Part shown: piece by piece, positions 50,194-60,144 of the stretch
Layout: each line of letters opens with the position of its first letter
Position numbering within the stretch: position 1 is the first letter of the stretch
Assembly: GCF_014650115.1 (NCBI RefSeq)
Contig: NZ_BMUI01000004.1
Coordinates: 405,394-469,393 of the forward strand
Direction: 5' to 3'
DNA: 64,000 bases
Origin: Streptomyces olivaceoviridis
Lineage (GTDB): Bacteria > Actinomycetota > Actinomycetes > Streptomycetales > Streptomycetaceae
Translations under genes and position numbers: made by a program
Notes under the pieces: generated by a model
Databases searched by the model: none
What the model was told of the DNA's origin: nothing
The model's input: only the letters and a program-made list of their open reading frames with translations

Positions 50194-50943
50194 TCAGAAG
50201 GCCGCGTTGTAGATCAGGCCGGCCAGTGCTCCGCCGATCAGCGGCCCGACGACCGGGATCCAGGCGTATCCCCAGTCGGACCCGCCCTTGTGGGGGATCG
50301 GCAGGAAGGTGTGCACGATGCGCGGGCCGAGGTCGCGGGCCGGGTTGATGGCATAGCCGGTGGGACCGCCGAGGGAGAGGCCGATGCCCACGACCAGCAG
50401 GGAGACGATGAGCACGGTGGTGCCGGACTCGCCGAGCCCTCGGGTGAGCCCGAAGGCGAGGACCGGCAGGACGAGCGCGACGGTCGCGATGATCTCGGTG
50501 ACGAGGTTGGCGACCGGGTTCCTGATCTCCGGAATGGTGGAGAAGATGCCGAGGGTCGGCACGGGCTCATCCGCGGTGCCGCCCGTGGTCCCTTCGGTGC
50601 GCACGTTGGCCTGGAACTGGGCGAGATAGACGAGGTAGGCCAGTACGGCGCCGAGCATCGCGCCGACGATCTGCCCGAGCAGGTACACCCAGACCTTGCC
50701 CCATTTGCCGGTGTCCACCGCGATGCCGATGGTGACCGCGGGGTTGAGCTGACCACCGGAGAGGGGAGCGGCGGTGTACGCGCCCGCGAGGACACCGAAG
50801 CCCCAGCCGAACGCGATCACGATCCAGCCCGAGGCGCGTGCCTTGGAGTATCGGAGGGTGACGGCGGCGCAGACGCCCGCGCCGAACAGGATCAGGATCG
50901 CGGTGCCGATGACCTCGCCGACGAATATGTCTCCGTTGCTCAT
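50194..50943 (-). CDS. glpF: glycerol uptake facilitator (aquaglyceroporin)
   Basis: This 249-residue MIP-family channel has two pore motifs, [12 protein letters not shown] and [12 protein letters not shown], within six hydrophobic helices ([20 protein letters not shown] first). It lets glycerol enter for GlpK. A GGGAG ribosome site precedes the ATG. Confidence 0.94.
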   Translation of the reverse strand: MSNGDIFVGEVIGTAILILFGAGVCAAVTLRYSKARASGWIVIAFGWGFGVLAGAYTAAPLSGGQLNPAVTIGIAVDTGKWGKVWVYLLGQIVGAMLGAVLAYLVYLAQFQANVRTEGTTGGTADEPVPTLGIFSTIPEIRNPVANLVTEIIATVALVLPVLAFGLTRGLGESGTTVLIVSLLVVGIGLSLGGPTGYAINPARDLGPRIVHTFLPIPHKGGSDWGYAWIPVVGPLIGGALAGLIYNAAF

Positions 50944-51289
50944 GGCGGCTCCCTTGGCGCCGGCAGGGGCGATCGGCCCCCGGCCATGGCGTGCAGGACG
51001 GTTCCCTTGGCGACTTCAGCCGAAGGCAGGGAGGGCCCCGAGCCCCGCCCGGCGTCGGTGACGAGCGTGCCGTCGCAGCCGGATCGCCCTGGAGCGCCGG
51101 GCCGTGAGCAGGACAGACCCGTGCCGCAGTGCCTGATAACGCCAAGAATGTACGGCGATGTCGGCCGACACCGGGAAGTGTTCACCGGTGTCCCGGGGGC
51201 GTCAAGGTTGCCGACGGCGACGGTGACACGGGCGCTCCGTCGGCCTCGGCGGAGGGGCGCGCCGCAACGGACATGTAGGAGAAAGCCGT
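50944..51289. other. intergenic region upstream of glpF
   Basis: These 346 bases between glpF (reverse) and the end of the EAL/GGDEF gene (reverse) should hold the glpFK promoter. I see no clear gene or strong symmetry. A terminator for the upstream gene is not obvious. Confidence 0.35.
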
Positions 51290-52993
51290 TCACCACCGTG
51301 GCTCGGCGGTCGCGTAGCCGGTCCCCGCCGGGGCCGGGCCTCCGCGCCGGACCTCGTGACCGGGGAGCCCGGCGCGCCCGAGCACCCAGCTGCCGCCGTT
51401 CAGTGCCTTGGCGGCTTTCTTCAGCGGGGCCAGCTGTGCGGCGGCCTGGTGATGGTCGCTCACGCTGCCCGGACCGCAGACGACCGTCGCCAGGGAGAGG
51501 GTGACCGGCCGGCCGCCCGCCGCCCAGGGAACGTCCAGCACGGCGGTGACCAGCGGATCGAGCGCCTCCTCCTCCGCCAGCACCAGGAAGTCGTCTCCGC
51601 CGATGTGCCCGACGCGCGCGTGCTCCGCGACCGCCTGTTGAAGCGGCGCCTGTTGGAGCGCCGCCTGTTGGAGCGCGCGGCCCACCGCGCGGATCAACTC
51701 GTCGCCCGCGGCGAACCCGGCACCGTCGTTGACCTGCTTGAAGTGGTCGATGTCCAGCCAGCTGAGGGCGAACGCCCGCCCGTCGGAGATCCGCCGGTCC
51801 ACCTCGCTCACGATCGCGTCCGAACCGGGCAGCCGGGTCAGCGGGTTGAGCCCGGCGGCCTCCTCCACCCGGCTCTCGGCCAGTGCCCGCACCAGATCCG
51901 CCAGCCGTACGACACCGACGCACCGGCCGTGTCCGTCGACCACCGCCACGTCGTCGGAGGTCCGGTCCCGGCCGCCGACGGCCACCACGTCCAGCACCTG
52001 CCAGGCCGTCGCGTCGACGCCGACCGTGCGGGGGGCGTCGCCCAGTTTGCAGGCCGGCCGGTCGGCGTACAGGGCGTGCCCGTAGCGCCCCGACATCGAC
52101 AGCAGGAAACGCGAACGGTGCACCGACCGGACGGGCCTGCCGTACTGGTCCACCAGCAGTACGCCGGAGACGTCCGGGGAACCGGTCAGCAGCGCCCGCA
52201 CCTGTCCGGCCGAGGCGGTCAGCGGCAGGACGGCGGCCGGCCGTACGAACTCCCGTACGGAAGGCCCGGAGCGGGGCACGGTCCCGGCGCCGGGCGCCAG
52301 GGACGGAACGTATACGTCCGCTGCGGGGATGCGGGCCGGCGGAGCGAACAGCTCTCCCTGGGCCAGCTGCGCACCGGCCGACAGCGCCGCCGCGCAATGG
52401 AGTTCCGTCTCCACTCCCTCCACCGCGACCAGGGCGCCCAGCTCCTCGCACAGCGTCCGCATCGCCCGCACCGCGGCCGGCCGCGCCAGCAGCGAGGCGT
52501 CGAGTTTGACCAGGTCGGGGGAGAGGTCGGTGAGCAGCCTGAGCGGAACGTCGCCGTCCCCGATGCCGTCCGCGCTGATCCGGAACCCCTGCGCGCGCAG
52601 TGAGGCCACCGCCTCCAGCAGGGCCCGCTGTGGCACGTGCGTGTACGGCGGGACGATGTCGAGGGTCACCTCCCAGGCCATGCGCCCCGCCGCGCGGACG
52701 GCGTCGTGCAGCGGTGTCAGGCCGCCGAGGTCGGCGAGCGTGGCCGCGAACACGTTCAGGTGCAACGGCAGCAGGGTTTCCTTGCGGGCCGCGGCGCGGA
52801 GCGCCGACACGGTCAGCCTGCCGTCCACTTCGGGATCCCGGCGGGCCTCGGCCAGGACGTCGCCGGTCTCCGGGCGGGCGAGTATCTCCAGTGCGGCGAC
52901 CGCGCCCGTCCTCAGGTTGACCACCGGCTGGAAGGCGAAGCGGAGAGTATCCGTCCAGGAGTGCACGGGAGCATGATGGCGCTGCCCGCGCAC
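51290..52993 (-). CDS. EAL-CBS-GGDEF cyclic di-GMP protein with degenerate EAL
   Basis: This 567-residue protein carries domains in the order EAL, CBS-like pair, GGDEF, the reverse of usual GGDEF-EAL fusions. The GGDEF domain has SWLDIDHFKQVNDGAGFAAG, then VGHIGGDDFLVLAEE (GGDDF for GGDEF). The EAL domain keeps VKLDASLL and VAVEGVETELH, but EAL reads EIL and the DDFGTG loop reads ADGIGDG, so phosphodiesterase activity may be lost. CBS-like LLVDQYGRPVRSVHRSRFLL and VVDGHGRCVGVVRLADLVRA flank the middle. Likely cytoplasmic. Start GTG 52993 has no strong ribosome site; GTG 52966 is an alternative. Confidence 0.8.
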   Translation of the reverse strand: MRGQRHHAPVHSWTDTLRFAFQPVVNLRTGAVAALEILARPETGDVLAEARRDPEVDGRLTVSALRAAARKETLLPLHLNVFAATLADLGGLTPLHDAVRAAGRMAWEVTLDIVPPYTHVPQRALLEAVASLRAQGFRISADGIGDGDVPLRLLTDLSPDLVKLDASLLARPAAVRAMRTLCEELGALVAVEGVETELHCAAALSAGAQLAQGELFAPPARIPAADVYVPSLAPGAGTVPRSGPSVREFVRPAAVLPLTASAGQVRALLTGSPDVSGVLLVDQYGRPVRSVHRSRFLLSMSGRYGHALYADRPACKLGDAPRTVGVDATAWQVLDVVAVGGRDRTSDDVAVVDGHGRCVGVVRLADLVRALAESRVEEAAGLNPLTRLPGSDAIVSEVDRRISDGRAFALSWLDIDHFKQVNDGAGFAAGDELIRAVGRALQQAALQQAPLQQAVAEHARVGHIGGDDFLVLAEEEALDPLVTAVLDVPWAAGGRPVTLSLATVVCGPGSVSDHHQAAAQLAPLKKAAKALNGGSWVLGRAGLPGHEVRRGGPAPAGTGYATAEPRW

Positions 52994-53102
52994 GCCCAGG
53001 CGCAGTTCATGAGACGTTCACGCAGGATTCCTGGTCGATCACAGAGAGTGGACAGCCTCGTCCGCTCCCTTGCGGCAGAGCAGCCTCCGCCACTCACGGT
53101 GG

Positions 53103-54293
53103 TCACCGCACGGCGATCACCGATGACCCGTGCCCGAACAGCCCTTGGTTCGCCGTGATGCCCACCCGCGCCCCGGCGACCTGACGGTCACCCGCCGTAC
53201 CCCTCAACTGCCAGGTCAGCTCGCACACCTGGGCGATGGCCTGGGCCGGCACCGCCTCACCGAAGGAGGCCAGTCCGCCGCTGGTGTTCACGGGTATCCG
53301 CCCGCCCGGGGCGGTCGCGCCCTCCCGGAGCAGCTTCGCGCCGTCGCCCTCGCCGCACAGCCCCAGATCCTCGTACCACTGCAACTCCAGCGCGGTGGAC
53401 AGGTCGTAGACCTCGGCCAGGGACAGGTCCTCGGGTCCGATGCCCGCCTCGTCGTAGGCGGCCCGGGCGATGGAGGCACGGAAGGTCTCCGCCGGCGGCG
53501 GCACCGTGGCCGCCGAGTCCGTCGCGATGTCCGGCAGGTCCAGCACCGAGTTCGGGAAACGGGGCGTCACCGTCGACACCGCCCGGATCCGGACCGGACG
53601 GGCGACACCGTGCCGGTGCGCGAAGTCCAGGCTGGACAGCACCAGGGCGGCCCCGCCGTCGGAGGTGGCGCAGATGTCCAGCAGCCGCAGCGGATCGGCG
53701 ACCACCGCGGAGGCGGCCACCTCCTCGGCGGTGACCCGCTTGCGGTAGCGGGCGTACGGGTTGAGCGCCCCGAGCCCGGCGTTCTTCACCTTGACCAGCG
53801 CGAAGTCCTCCGGCGTGTCACCGTGCACCGCCATCCGCCGCCGCGCGTACAGCCCGAAGTAGGCCGGATTCGTCGCCCCCAGCAGCCGGAAGCGCAGCCA
53901 GTCCGGATCGTCGGGACGGTCCCCGCCCGCGGGCCGGAAGAAGCCCTTGGGCGCGGCGTCCGCCCCCACCACCAGGACGACGTCCGTAAGACCGGCGAGG
54001 ATCTGCGCCCGCGCCGCGGCGATGGCCTGCGCCCCTGACGCGCAGGCCGCGTACACACTCGTCACCCTCGCGCCCTGCCACCCCAGGGCCTTGGCGAAGG
54101 TCGCTCCCGCGACATGGCCCGGATATCCGCCGCGCACCGTGTCCGCGCCCACGATGGAGCCGACGGCCGGCCAGTCGAGGCCCGCGTCCGCGAGAGCCGC
54201 GCGAGCCGCAGCCGCGCCGTACTCCACGAAGCCGCGGCCCCACTTGCCCCACGGGTGCATGCCCGCACCGAGCACCGCCACATCAGCCGTCAC
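53103..54293 (-). CDS. thiolase-fold lipid-transfer protein-like acyltransferase
   Basis: This 396-residue non-decarboxylating thiolase-superfamily protein of the SCP-x/lipid-transfer branch has VYAACASGAQAIAAARAQIL with the nucleophilic-cysteine position. It also has ATSDGGAALVLSSLDFA, AEVYDLSTALELQWYEDLGL, and C-terminal NTSGGLASFGEAVPAQAIAQ with GLFGHGSS. Partnered with a DUF35 OB-fold protein through a 4-base overlap, as in actinobacterial steroid and fatty-acid side-chain degradation. Substrate unknown. GTG start. Confidence 0.88.
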   Translation of the reverse strand: MTADVAVLGAGMHPWGKWGRGFVEYGAAAARAALADAGLDWPAVGSIVGADTVRGGYPGHVAGATFAKALGWQGARVTSVYAACASGAQAIAAARAQILAGLTDVVLVVGADAAPKGFFRPAGGDRPDDPDWLRFRLLGATNPAYFGLYARRRMAVHGDTPEDFALVKVKNAGLGALNPYARYRKRVTAEEVAASAVVADPLRLLDICATSDGGAALVLSSLDFAHRHGVARPVRIRAVSTVTPRFPNSVLDLPDIATDSAATVPPPAETFRASIARAAYDEAGIGPEDLSLAEVYDLSTALELQWYEDLGLCGEGDGAKLLREGATAPGGRIPVNTSGGLASFGEAVPAQAIAQVCELTWQLRGTAGDRQVAGARVGITANQGLFGHGSSVIAVR

Positions 54294-54742
54294 TCCGCCA
54301 CCCCCGTCGGCCGCCAGTGCCAGACCGTCCAGGTCGTCTCCGCGTCCTCGTCCTCGTGGAGCACTCCAGGGACGAGCTCCACCTCCATGCCCACCGCCAG
54401 ATCGGCGACGGTGACCCCGGGAGCCGCCTGCCCCAGCACCACGATCCGCTCGGCCTCCAGCTCCACAGCGATCAACGCGTACGGCACCCACGGAAGTTCC
54501 AGGTTGCTCACGTACGGTGACGGAGGGCGATATCGACTGTCGGTGTACGACCAGATACGTCCCCTTCGTGACAGTGACGTCTCCTCCAGGGTGCCGCCCG
54601 CGCAGTGGGGATTGCGGCAGTGGACGTCCTCGCGCGGGAAGAAGACGGAGGCGCAGGCCGTGCAGCGGGTGCCCAGGAGCCGGAAGTCACCGCCCTCGCC
54701 GGTGAACCAGCCGGTGACCGCGGGCTTGCGTGTGCGCGGCAA
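54290..54742 (-). CDS. DUF35 zinc-ribbon OB-fold protein, thiolase partner
   Basis: This 150-residue protein has a rubredoxin-like zinc ribbon (RCTACASVFFPREDVHCRNP, with HC after) and an OB-fold (RGRIWSYTDSRYRPPSPYVS). DUF35 proteins associate with thiolase-like enzymes and help bind acyl-CoA, and this one overlaps the thiolase gene at its end. The open frame starts at a GTG (54757), but GAGGAGG falls inside those first codons and points to the TTG at 54742 as the real start. I therefore annotate TTG, with GTG as alternative. Confidence 0.8.
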   Translation of the reverse strand: MPRTRKPAVTGWFTGEGGDFRLLGTRCTACASVFFPREDVHCRNPHCAGGTLEETSLSRRGRIWSYTDSRYRPPSPYVSNLELPWVPYALIAVELEAERIVVLGQAAPGVTVADLAVGMEVELVPGVLHEDEDAETTWTVWHWRPTGVAE

Positions 54743-54955
54743 GGGGCCTCCTCTCACGGCATACCTGACGGAGCGTCAGAAGTGTGCCATGGGTAACCGG
54801 AAATGGGCAGGCCGATGCGGCGAACCGAACGGCGGCGCACGGCGTCGTGGTACACGAGGGGCGGCCGGGACCGACGGGGGTGGTTCCGACCGCCCCTTCC
54901 GGATCCGCTCGTTCGTGATGCCTCACTAGCGGAACACGTCCCTCCCTTGATCGGA

Positions 54956-54961
54956 TACAGT
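54956..54961 (+). promoter_or_regulatory. -10 hexamer for leaderless Nudix gene
   Basis: TACAGT lies 6 bases before the GTG start (54968). No Shine-Dalgarno is seen. This fits a leaderless transcript, though a convincing -35 is lacking. Confidence 0.4.
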
Positions 54962-54967
54962 CCGCGC

Positions 54968-55504
54968 GTGTCCGAAACTCAGCAACCAACTGCCAACTCC
55001 GCGCCGGACTCGCACTGTTCGAGCTGCGGAGCGCCCTATGGAGAGGGCGTTTCCGGATGGCCGCGCACCTGCTCGTCCTGCGGGACCACCGCCTACCGCA
55101 ATCCGCTGCCGGTCGCGATCGCTCTCCAGCCCGTGTACGACACCAAGGGCACAGCCCTGGTCGTCATCACCCGAACCGTCGCCCCCGCGCGCGGAGGCAT
55201 CGCCCTGCCGGGCGGGTACATCGACGACCGCGAGGACTGGAAGCAGGCCGTCGTACGGGAACTCAAGGAAGAGACCGGCATCGAGGCGGCCGCCCGTGAC
55301 GTGCGGCTCGTGGACGTCATGAGCTCACCCGACGGGCACCTGCTGCTGTTCGGAGTGCTGCCGGAACGCCCGGCCGACGGACTGCCGCCCTCCGGTCCCA
55401 CGGACGAGACGGAGGGCTGGCAGCTGCTGCGCAGGCCCGAGGAACTCGCCTTCCCGCTGCACACCGTGGCCGTCAAGGCATGGTTCGAGGGCCGCTACGT
55501 CTGA
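54968..55504 (+). CDS. Nudix hydrolase with N-terminal zinc ribbon
   Basis: This 178-residue Nudix hydrolase has two CxxC pairs (CSSCGAPYG and CSSCGTTAYR) that form an N-terminal zinc ribbon as in NudC/ADP-ribose-type Nudix proteins. The Nudix box is at GGYIDDREDWKQAVVRELKE followed by ETGIE, fitting Gx5Ex7REUxEExGU. It hydrolyses nucleoside diphosphate derivatives; the substrate is unknown. The longer open frame from 54803 lacks similarity at its N-terminus; the GTG at 54968 lies just after a -10 hexamer. Tail to tail with the GH31 gene. Confidence 0.88.
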   Translation: MSETQQPTANSAPDSHCSSCGAPYGEGVSGWPRTCSSCGTTAYRNPLPVAIALQPVYDTKGTALVVITRTVAPARGGIALPGGYIDDREDWKQAVVRELKEETGIEAAARDVRLVDVMSSPDGHLLLFGVLPERPADGLPPSGPTDETEGWQLLRRPEELAFPLHTVAVKAWFEGRYV

Positions 55505-55513
55505 GCCCGCGGC

Positions 55514-57874
55514 TCAGCCGAGCCCGCGCACGCGCACCGGGTAGGGCGGCGCCGCCACGCCGTCCTCCCGGTCCCGGGTGACCACCACCCGCCCACCGTG
55601 CCGACGGGCGACGTAGCGTTCGATCTCCGGTTCCTCCCACCCGTCGCCCGGGTCCGCCACGACCAGGCCGGCCCCGGTGCGTCCGCGCGCGGGCGCCCAC
55701 ACCTCCAGCTCCAGCCCGCCATCGGCGCCACGCACGGGCAGCACGGCTCCCGCGCGCGCGAGCACCGGTATCCGGGACAGCGGCGCGTCCACCAGGACCC
55801 GCCCCGGCCCCTCATGGACCTCCTCCGTCAGCGTGTCGTACCAGCGGCCCCGCGGCAGCCGCACCGCACGCCGGCGGACACCGGGATCCAGAACGGGGGC
55901 CACCAGAAGGCCGTCGCCCAGCAGAAACGTGTCCTCGCAGTCGCGCAGCGCGCGGTCCTCCGGCGCCCCCCACCACAGCGGACGCACATAGGGAGCGCCG
56001 GTCCGCCGGGCCAGATGCGCCAGCGTCAAGAAGTACGGCAGCAACCGCCGCCGTTCGAGCAACGCCACGCGCGCGTGCTCCAGCACCTCGGCACCGAACT
56101 CCCACGGCTCCCGGCGCCCCGCCCGCAGACTCGCGTGGGTGCGGAACAGCGGCAGATACGCGCCCAGCTGGAACCAGCGCAGATACAGCTCCGGCGACGG
56201 ACTGCCGTCGAAGCCGCCCACGTCCGGACCCGAGTACGGCACCCCGCACAACCCCAGGCCCAGCACCAGCGACAGCGACGCCCGCAGCCCCGGCCAGCCG
56301 GTCGCCACGTCCCCCGACCACGTGCCCCCGTACCGCTGGAGCCCCGCCCAGCCCGAACGGGAGAACAGGAAGGGCCGCTCCTCGGGCGCCAGCTCGCGCA
56401 ACCCCTCATAGGCGGCCTGCGCCATGCACAGCGCGTACACGTTGTGCCCTTCCCGGTGGTCGCCGCCGCGCCCCTCCAGGGCATGCCGGGCCGAACGCGG
56501 CAGCGTCGGCTCGCCGAAGGCGCTGAACGACGTCGGCTCGTTCATGTCGTGCCAGAACCCGGCGAAGCCCTGCCCCAGCCGCTCCTCGTACAGCCCGCCC
56601 CACCACGCACGCGCGCGTGCGTCCGTGAAATCCGGGAAGACCGACTCGCCGGCCCACGCGACACCCCGCACCGTGTGGCCCTGCGCGTCCCGCACGAACG
56701 CGTCCACGGCCTTGCCGCTCTCGTACACGGCACCGCCCGGCTCCGCCCGCACCGCCGGATCGACGATCGACACCAGCCGGATCCCGTCCCGGCGCAGCTC
56801 CTCCGCCAGCACCGGAAGCTTGGGAAAACGCTCCTGGTCGACCGTGAACACCTGATGGTCGTCGTAGTGGTCGATGTCGAGGTGCACGGCGTCCAGCGGC
56901 AGCCCGCGCTCGTGATAGCCCGCGACGATCCGGCGCACCTCCTGCTCGCTGCCGAATCCCCACCGCGCGTGCTGGTGGCCCAGCGCCCACGCGGGCGGCA
57001 GGGCGGGCGCCCCGGTCAGCGAGGCCCACGTGTGCAGCACGCGCGCGGGTGTCCCCACCATCACCCAGCAGCGCAACGGACCGCCGTCCATCCGCACCTC
57101 GCAGTGCCCCGCCCGGTCGTGCCCGGACCCGGCACCCTCCCCGCCCTCGCGCAGGACCACCGTGCCGTCCCAGGTGGTGTCATGGAACACCAGATGCGTG
57201 CCGGCATCCGCCACCACCAGCTGCACCGGCATCGTCAGATACAGCGGATCGTCGCCGGGCCCGAACGCCCGGCCGGGATCGGTGTTCCACAACCGGTACC
57301 GGCCATCGCGCAGCCGGGGCCCGCCCGCGCGCCCGCCCAGGCCGAAGAACCGCGCGTCCGCGGCGACCTCCGAGCGCTGCATCCACCGCGCCGTCCCCCC
57401 GCCGACCGGCTCCCACCAGCGCGGCGGCAGATCCCGCCGCAGCACCACCCCGCCCGGCGTGCACACCTCCACCGCACCGTGCCGCGACACGACAACAGTC
57501 GCCCGCTCGGCCACCACGCGCCAGCCGCCGTCCTTGTCCGGCTCCAGCACCGCCCGCGGATCCGGCTCGGGACCACTCCCCGCGAGCGCGTACGACGGCT
57601 GCGGACCAGCCCCGTCCCACCCCCAGAAGACCGCCCCGTTCACCGCCACGACGATCCGCAGCTCCGAGCGGCCGAACCGGATCAGCCCACCCCCGGGGCC
57701 CGGCTCCGTGCCCCGCACCTGACCGGGCATCCGGGCCCGCTCGGGCCCCCGCCGCGGGAGCCCGGCGGCGTCGATACGCCTCCTGCGCCACGCCGCCCGT
57801 ACGGTACGCAACCCCTGAGCCGCCCTCCCCGAACCGACCACACTTACCGAACGCACCAGGTCACGACCGTCCAT
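55514..57874 (-). CDS. GH31 glycoside hydrolase (alpha-glucosidase type)
   Basis: This 786-residue GH31 enzyme carries the catalytic nucleophile in GFWHDMNEPTSF, the acid/base in GTWSGDVATGW, PPAWALGHQHARWGFGSEQE (family domain entry) and VPYSGPDVGGF. It has N- and C-terminal beta domains but no signal peptide, so it probably acts inside the cell on alpha-glucosides or oligosaccharides. I chose ATG 57874, which follows GGGTGAG; GTG 57883 is upstream with a weaker site. Confidence 0.92.
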   Translation of the reverse strand: MDGRDLVRSVSVVGSGRAAQGLRTVRAAWRRRRIDAAGLPRRGPERARMPGQVRGTEPGPGGGLIRFGRSELRIVVAVNGAVFWGWDGAGPQPSYALAGSGPEPDPRAVLEPDKDGGWRVVAERATVVVSRHGAVEVCTPGGVVLRRDLPPRWWEPVGGGTARWMQRSEVAADARFFGLGGRAGGPRLRDGRYRLWNTDPGRAFGPGDDPLYLTMPVQLVVADAGTHLVFHDTTWDGTVVLREGGEGAGSGHDRAGHCEVRMDGGPLRCWVMVGTPARVLHTWASLTGAPALPPAWALGHQHARWGFGSEQEVRRIVAGYHERGLPLDAVHLDIDHYDDHQVFTVDQERFPKLPVLAEELRRDGIRLVSIVDPAVRAEPGGAVYESGKAVDAFVRDAQGHTVRGVAWAGESVFPDFTDARARAWWGGLYEERLGQGFAGFWHDMNEPTSFSAFGEPTLPRSARHALEGRGGDHREGHNVYALCMAQAAYEGLRELAPEERPFLFSRSGWAGLQRYGGTWSGDVATGWPGLRASLSLVLGLGLCGVPYSGPDVGGFDGSPSPELYLRWFQLGAYLPLFRTHASLRAGRREPWEFGAEVLEHARVALLERRRLLPYFLTLAHLARRTGAPYVRPLWWGAPEDRALRDCEDTFLLGDGLLVAPVLDPGVRRRAVRLPRGRWYDTLTEEVHEGPGRVLVDAPLSRIPVLARAGAVLPVRGADGGLELEVWAPARGRTGAGLVVADPGDGWEEPEIERYVARRHGGRVVVTRDREDGVAAPPYPVRVRGLG

Positions 57875-58088
57875 GCTGCTCACCCTGCCACTGAGCGCCC
57901 CACGCGCGCGTGTCGTTCAACTGCCGTTCACCCGTGCCCGGACCACATCTTCATGACACGGACTGTGTGGAGCGCACCCTGGTGTAGAAGTCGATCACAT
58001 GGCATCGTCCCTGTCAGCCGCGTCACGCGCACACCCCAGCCCGTGCGCGGACGACGCACACGACGCGCACAGCCCGGGAGCCGCACCA

Positions 58089-60056
58089 ATGTCGACCGCG
58101 AACCCCCAGCCGCTCTGGCAGCCCGATCCCCAGCGGATCGCCCAGGCCCGCATCACCCGGTTCCAGGCATGGGCCGCCGAACACCACGGAGCCCCTGCCG
58201 AGGGCGGGTACCCGGCCCTGCACCGGTGGTCCGTCGATCAGCTGGACACCTTCTGGAAAGCCGTCACCGAGTGGTTCGACGTACGGTTCTCGACGCCCTA
58301 CACGCGTGTGCTCGGCGACCGCACCATGCCCGGCGCCCAATGGTTCCCCGGAGCCACCCTCAACTACGCCGAACACGCCCTGCGTGCCGCGGCCGACCGC
58401 GCCGACGAACCCGCCCTCCTGTACGTGGACGAGACGCAGGAGCCACGGCCGGTGAGCTGGTCCGCGCTGCGCCGCCAGGTCGGCTCCCTCGCCGCCGAAC
58501 TCCGCGCCCTCGGCGTCCGCCCCGGCGACCGCGTCAGCGGCTACCTCCCCAACATCCCGCAGGCCGTCGTCGCCCTCCTCGCCACGGCCGCCGTCGGCGC
58601 CGTCTGGACCTCGTGCGCCCCCGACTTCGGCGCCCGCAGCGTCCTCGACCGCTTCCAGCAGGTCGAACCCGTCGTCCTGTTCACCGTCGACGGCTACCGC
58701 TACGGCGGCAAGGAGCACGACCGCCGGGAGGCCGTCGCCGAGCTGCGCCGGGAGCTGCCCACCCTGCGCGCCGTCGTCCACATCCCCCTGCTCGGCACCG
58801 AGCCGCCCGAGGGAGCCCTGGAGTGGTCCGCGCTGACCGCCGGGGACACCGAGCCGGTCTTCGAGCAGGTCCCGTTCGACCACCCGCTGTGGGTGCTCTA
58901 CTCCTCCGGCACCACCGGCCTGCCGAAGGCCATCGTCCAGTCGCAGGGCGGCATCCTGGTCGAACACCTCAAGCAGCTCGGCCTGCACTGCGACCTCGGC
59001 CCCGAGGACCGCTTCTTCTGGTACACCTCGACCGGCTGGATGATGTGGAACTTCCTCGTCTCCGGCCTGCTCACGGGCACCACGGTCGTCCTGTACGACG
59101 GCAGCCCCGGCTACCCGGACACGGGCGCCCAGTGGCGCGTCGCCGAACGCACCGGAGCCACCCTCTACGGCACCTCCGCCGCCTACGTCATGGCCTGCCG
59201 CAAAGCCGGCGTCCGCCCCGCCCGCGACTGCGACCTGTCCACGGTGAAGTGCGTCGCCACCACCGGTTCCCCCCTGCCGCCCGACGGCTTCCGCTGGCTG
59301 CACGACGAGGTCCGCGCCGACCTGTGGATCGCCTCCGTCAGCGGCGGCACCGACGTCTGCTCCTGCTTCGCCGGCGCCGTACCGACCCTTCCGGTGTACA
59401 CCGGGGAACTCCAGGCACCCGGCCTCGGCACCGACCTGCGGTCCTGGGACCCCAGTGGTAAGCCCCTCATCGACGAGGTCGGCGAGCTGGTCGTCACCAA
59501 CCCCATGCCGTCCATGCCGATCCACTTCTGGAACGACCCCGACGGCCGCCGCTACCACGACAGCTACTTCGACACCTACCCCGGCGTCTGGCGGCACGGC
59601 GACTGGACCACCGTCACCTCACGCGGGACCGTGATCATCCACGGCCGCTCCGACTCCACCCTCAACCGGCAGGGCGTGCGCATGGGCTCGGCCGACATCT
59701 ACGAGGTCGTCGAGCGCCTGCCCGAGATCAAGGAGTCGCTGGTCATCGGCATCGAGCAGCCCGACGGCGGCTACTGGATGCCGCTGTTCGTGCACCTCGC
59801 ACCGGGCGCCGTCCTGGACGAGGCCCTCCTGAACCGCATCAAGCAGACCATCCGCGAGCAGCTCTCCCCTCGGCACATCCCCGACGAGATCATCGAGGTC
59901 CCCGGCGTCCCTCACACCCTCACGGGCAAGCGCATCGAGGTCCCGGTCAAACGCCTGCTCCAGGGCACCCCGCTGGAAAAGGCGGTGAACCCCGGCTCCA
60001 TCGACGACCTCGCCCTGCTCGGTTTCTACGAGGAACTCGCCCGCAAGCGCGCCTGA
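58089..60056 (+). CDS. acetoacetyl-CoA synthetase
   Basis: This 655-residue acyl-adenylate enzyme has AMP-binding signature LYSSGTTGLPKAIVQSQGG, the hallmark YTSTGWMMWNFLVSGLLTG, ATTGSPLPPDGFRWLHDEV, VWRHGDWTTVTSRGTVII and C-terminal LTGKRIEVPVKRLL with the acyl-adenylate lysine. Length and motifs match acetoacetyl-CoA synthetase (AacS), activating acetoacetate for lipid or polyhydroxyalkanoate metabolism, though other short 3-keto acids are possible. The ATG has GGGAG; the longer frame begins at 57999. Confidence 0.9.
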   Translation: MSTANPQPLWQPDPQRIAQARITRFQAWAAEHHGAPAEGGYPALHRWSVDQLDTFWKAVTEWFDVRFSTPYTRVLGDRTMPGAQWFPGATLNYAEHALRAAADRADEPALLYVDETQEPRPVSWSALRRQVGSLAAELRALGVRPGDRVSGYLPNIPQAVVALLATAAVGAVWTSCAPDFGARSVLDRFQQVEPVVLFTVDGYRYGGKEHDRREAVAELRRELPTLRAVVHIPLLGTEPPEGALEWSALTAGDTEPVFEQVPFDHPLWVLYSSGTTGLPKAIVQSQGGILVEHLKQLGLHCDLGPEDRFFWYTSTGWMMWNFLVSGLLTGTTVVLYDGSPGYPDTGAQWRVAERTGATLYGTSAAYVMACRKAGVRPARDCDLSTVKCVATTGSPLPPDGFRWLHDEVRADLWIASVSGGTDVCSCFAGAVPTLPVYTGELQAPGLGTDLRSWDPSGKPLIDEVGELVVTNPMPSMPIHFWNDPDGRRYHDSYFDTYPGVWRHGDWTTVTSRGTVIIHGRSDSTLNRQGVRMGSADIYEVVERLPEIKESLVIGIEQPDGGYWMPLFVHLAPGAVLDEALLNRIKQTIREQLSPRHIPDEIIEVPGVPHTLTGKRIEVPVKRLLQGTPLEKAVNPGSIDDLALLGFYEELARKRA

Positions 60057-60144
60057 CCCCCGGACGATCACCCTCCGCATTTGGGCCTCAGTGCGACCCA
60101 CACGGGGTGACCTGCGCAGACGACCTCCCCACCCGACCGTGACC

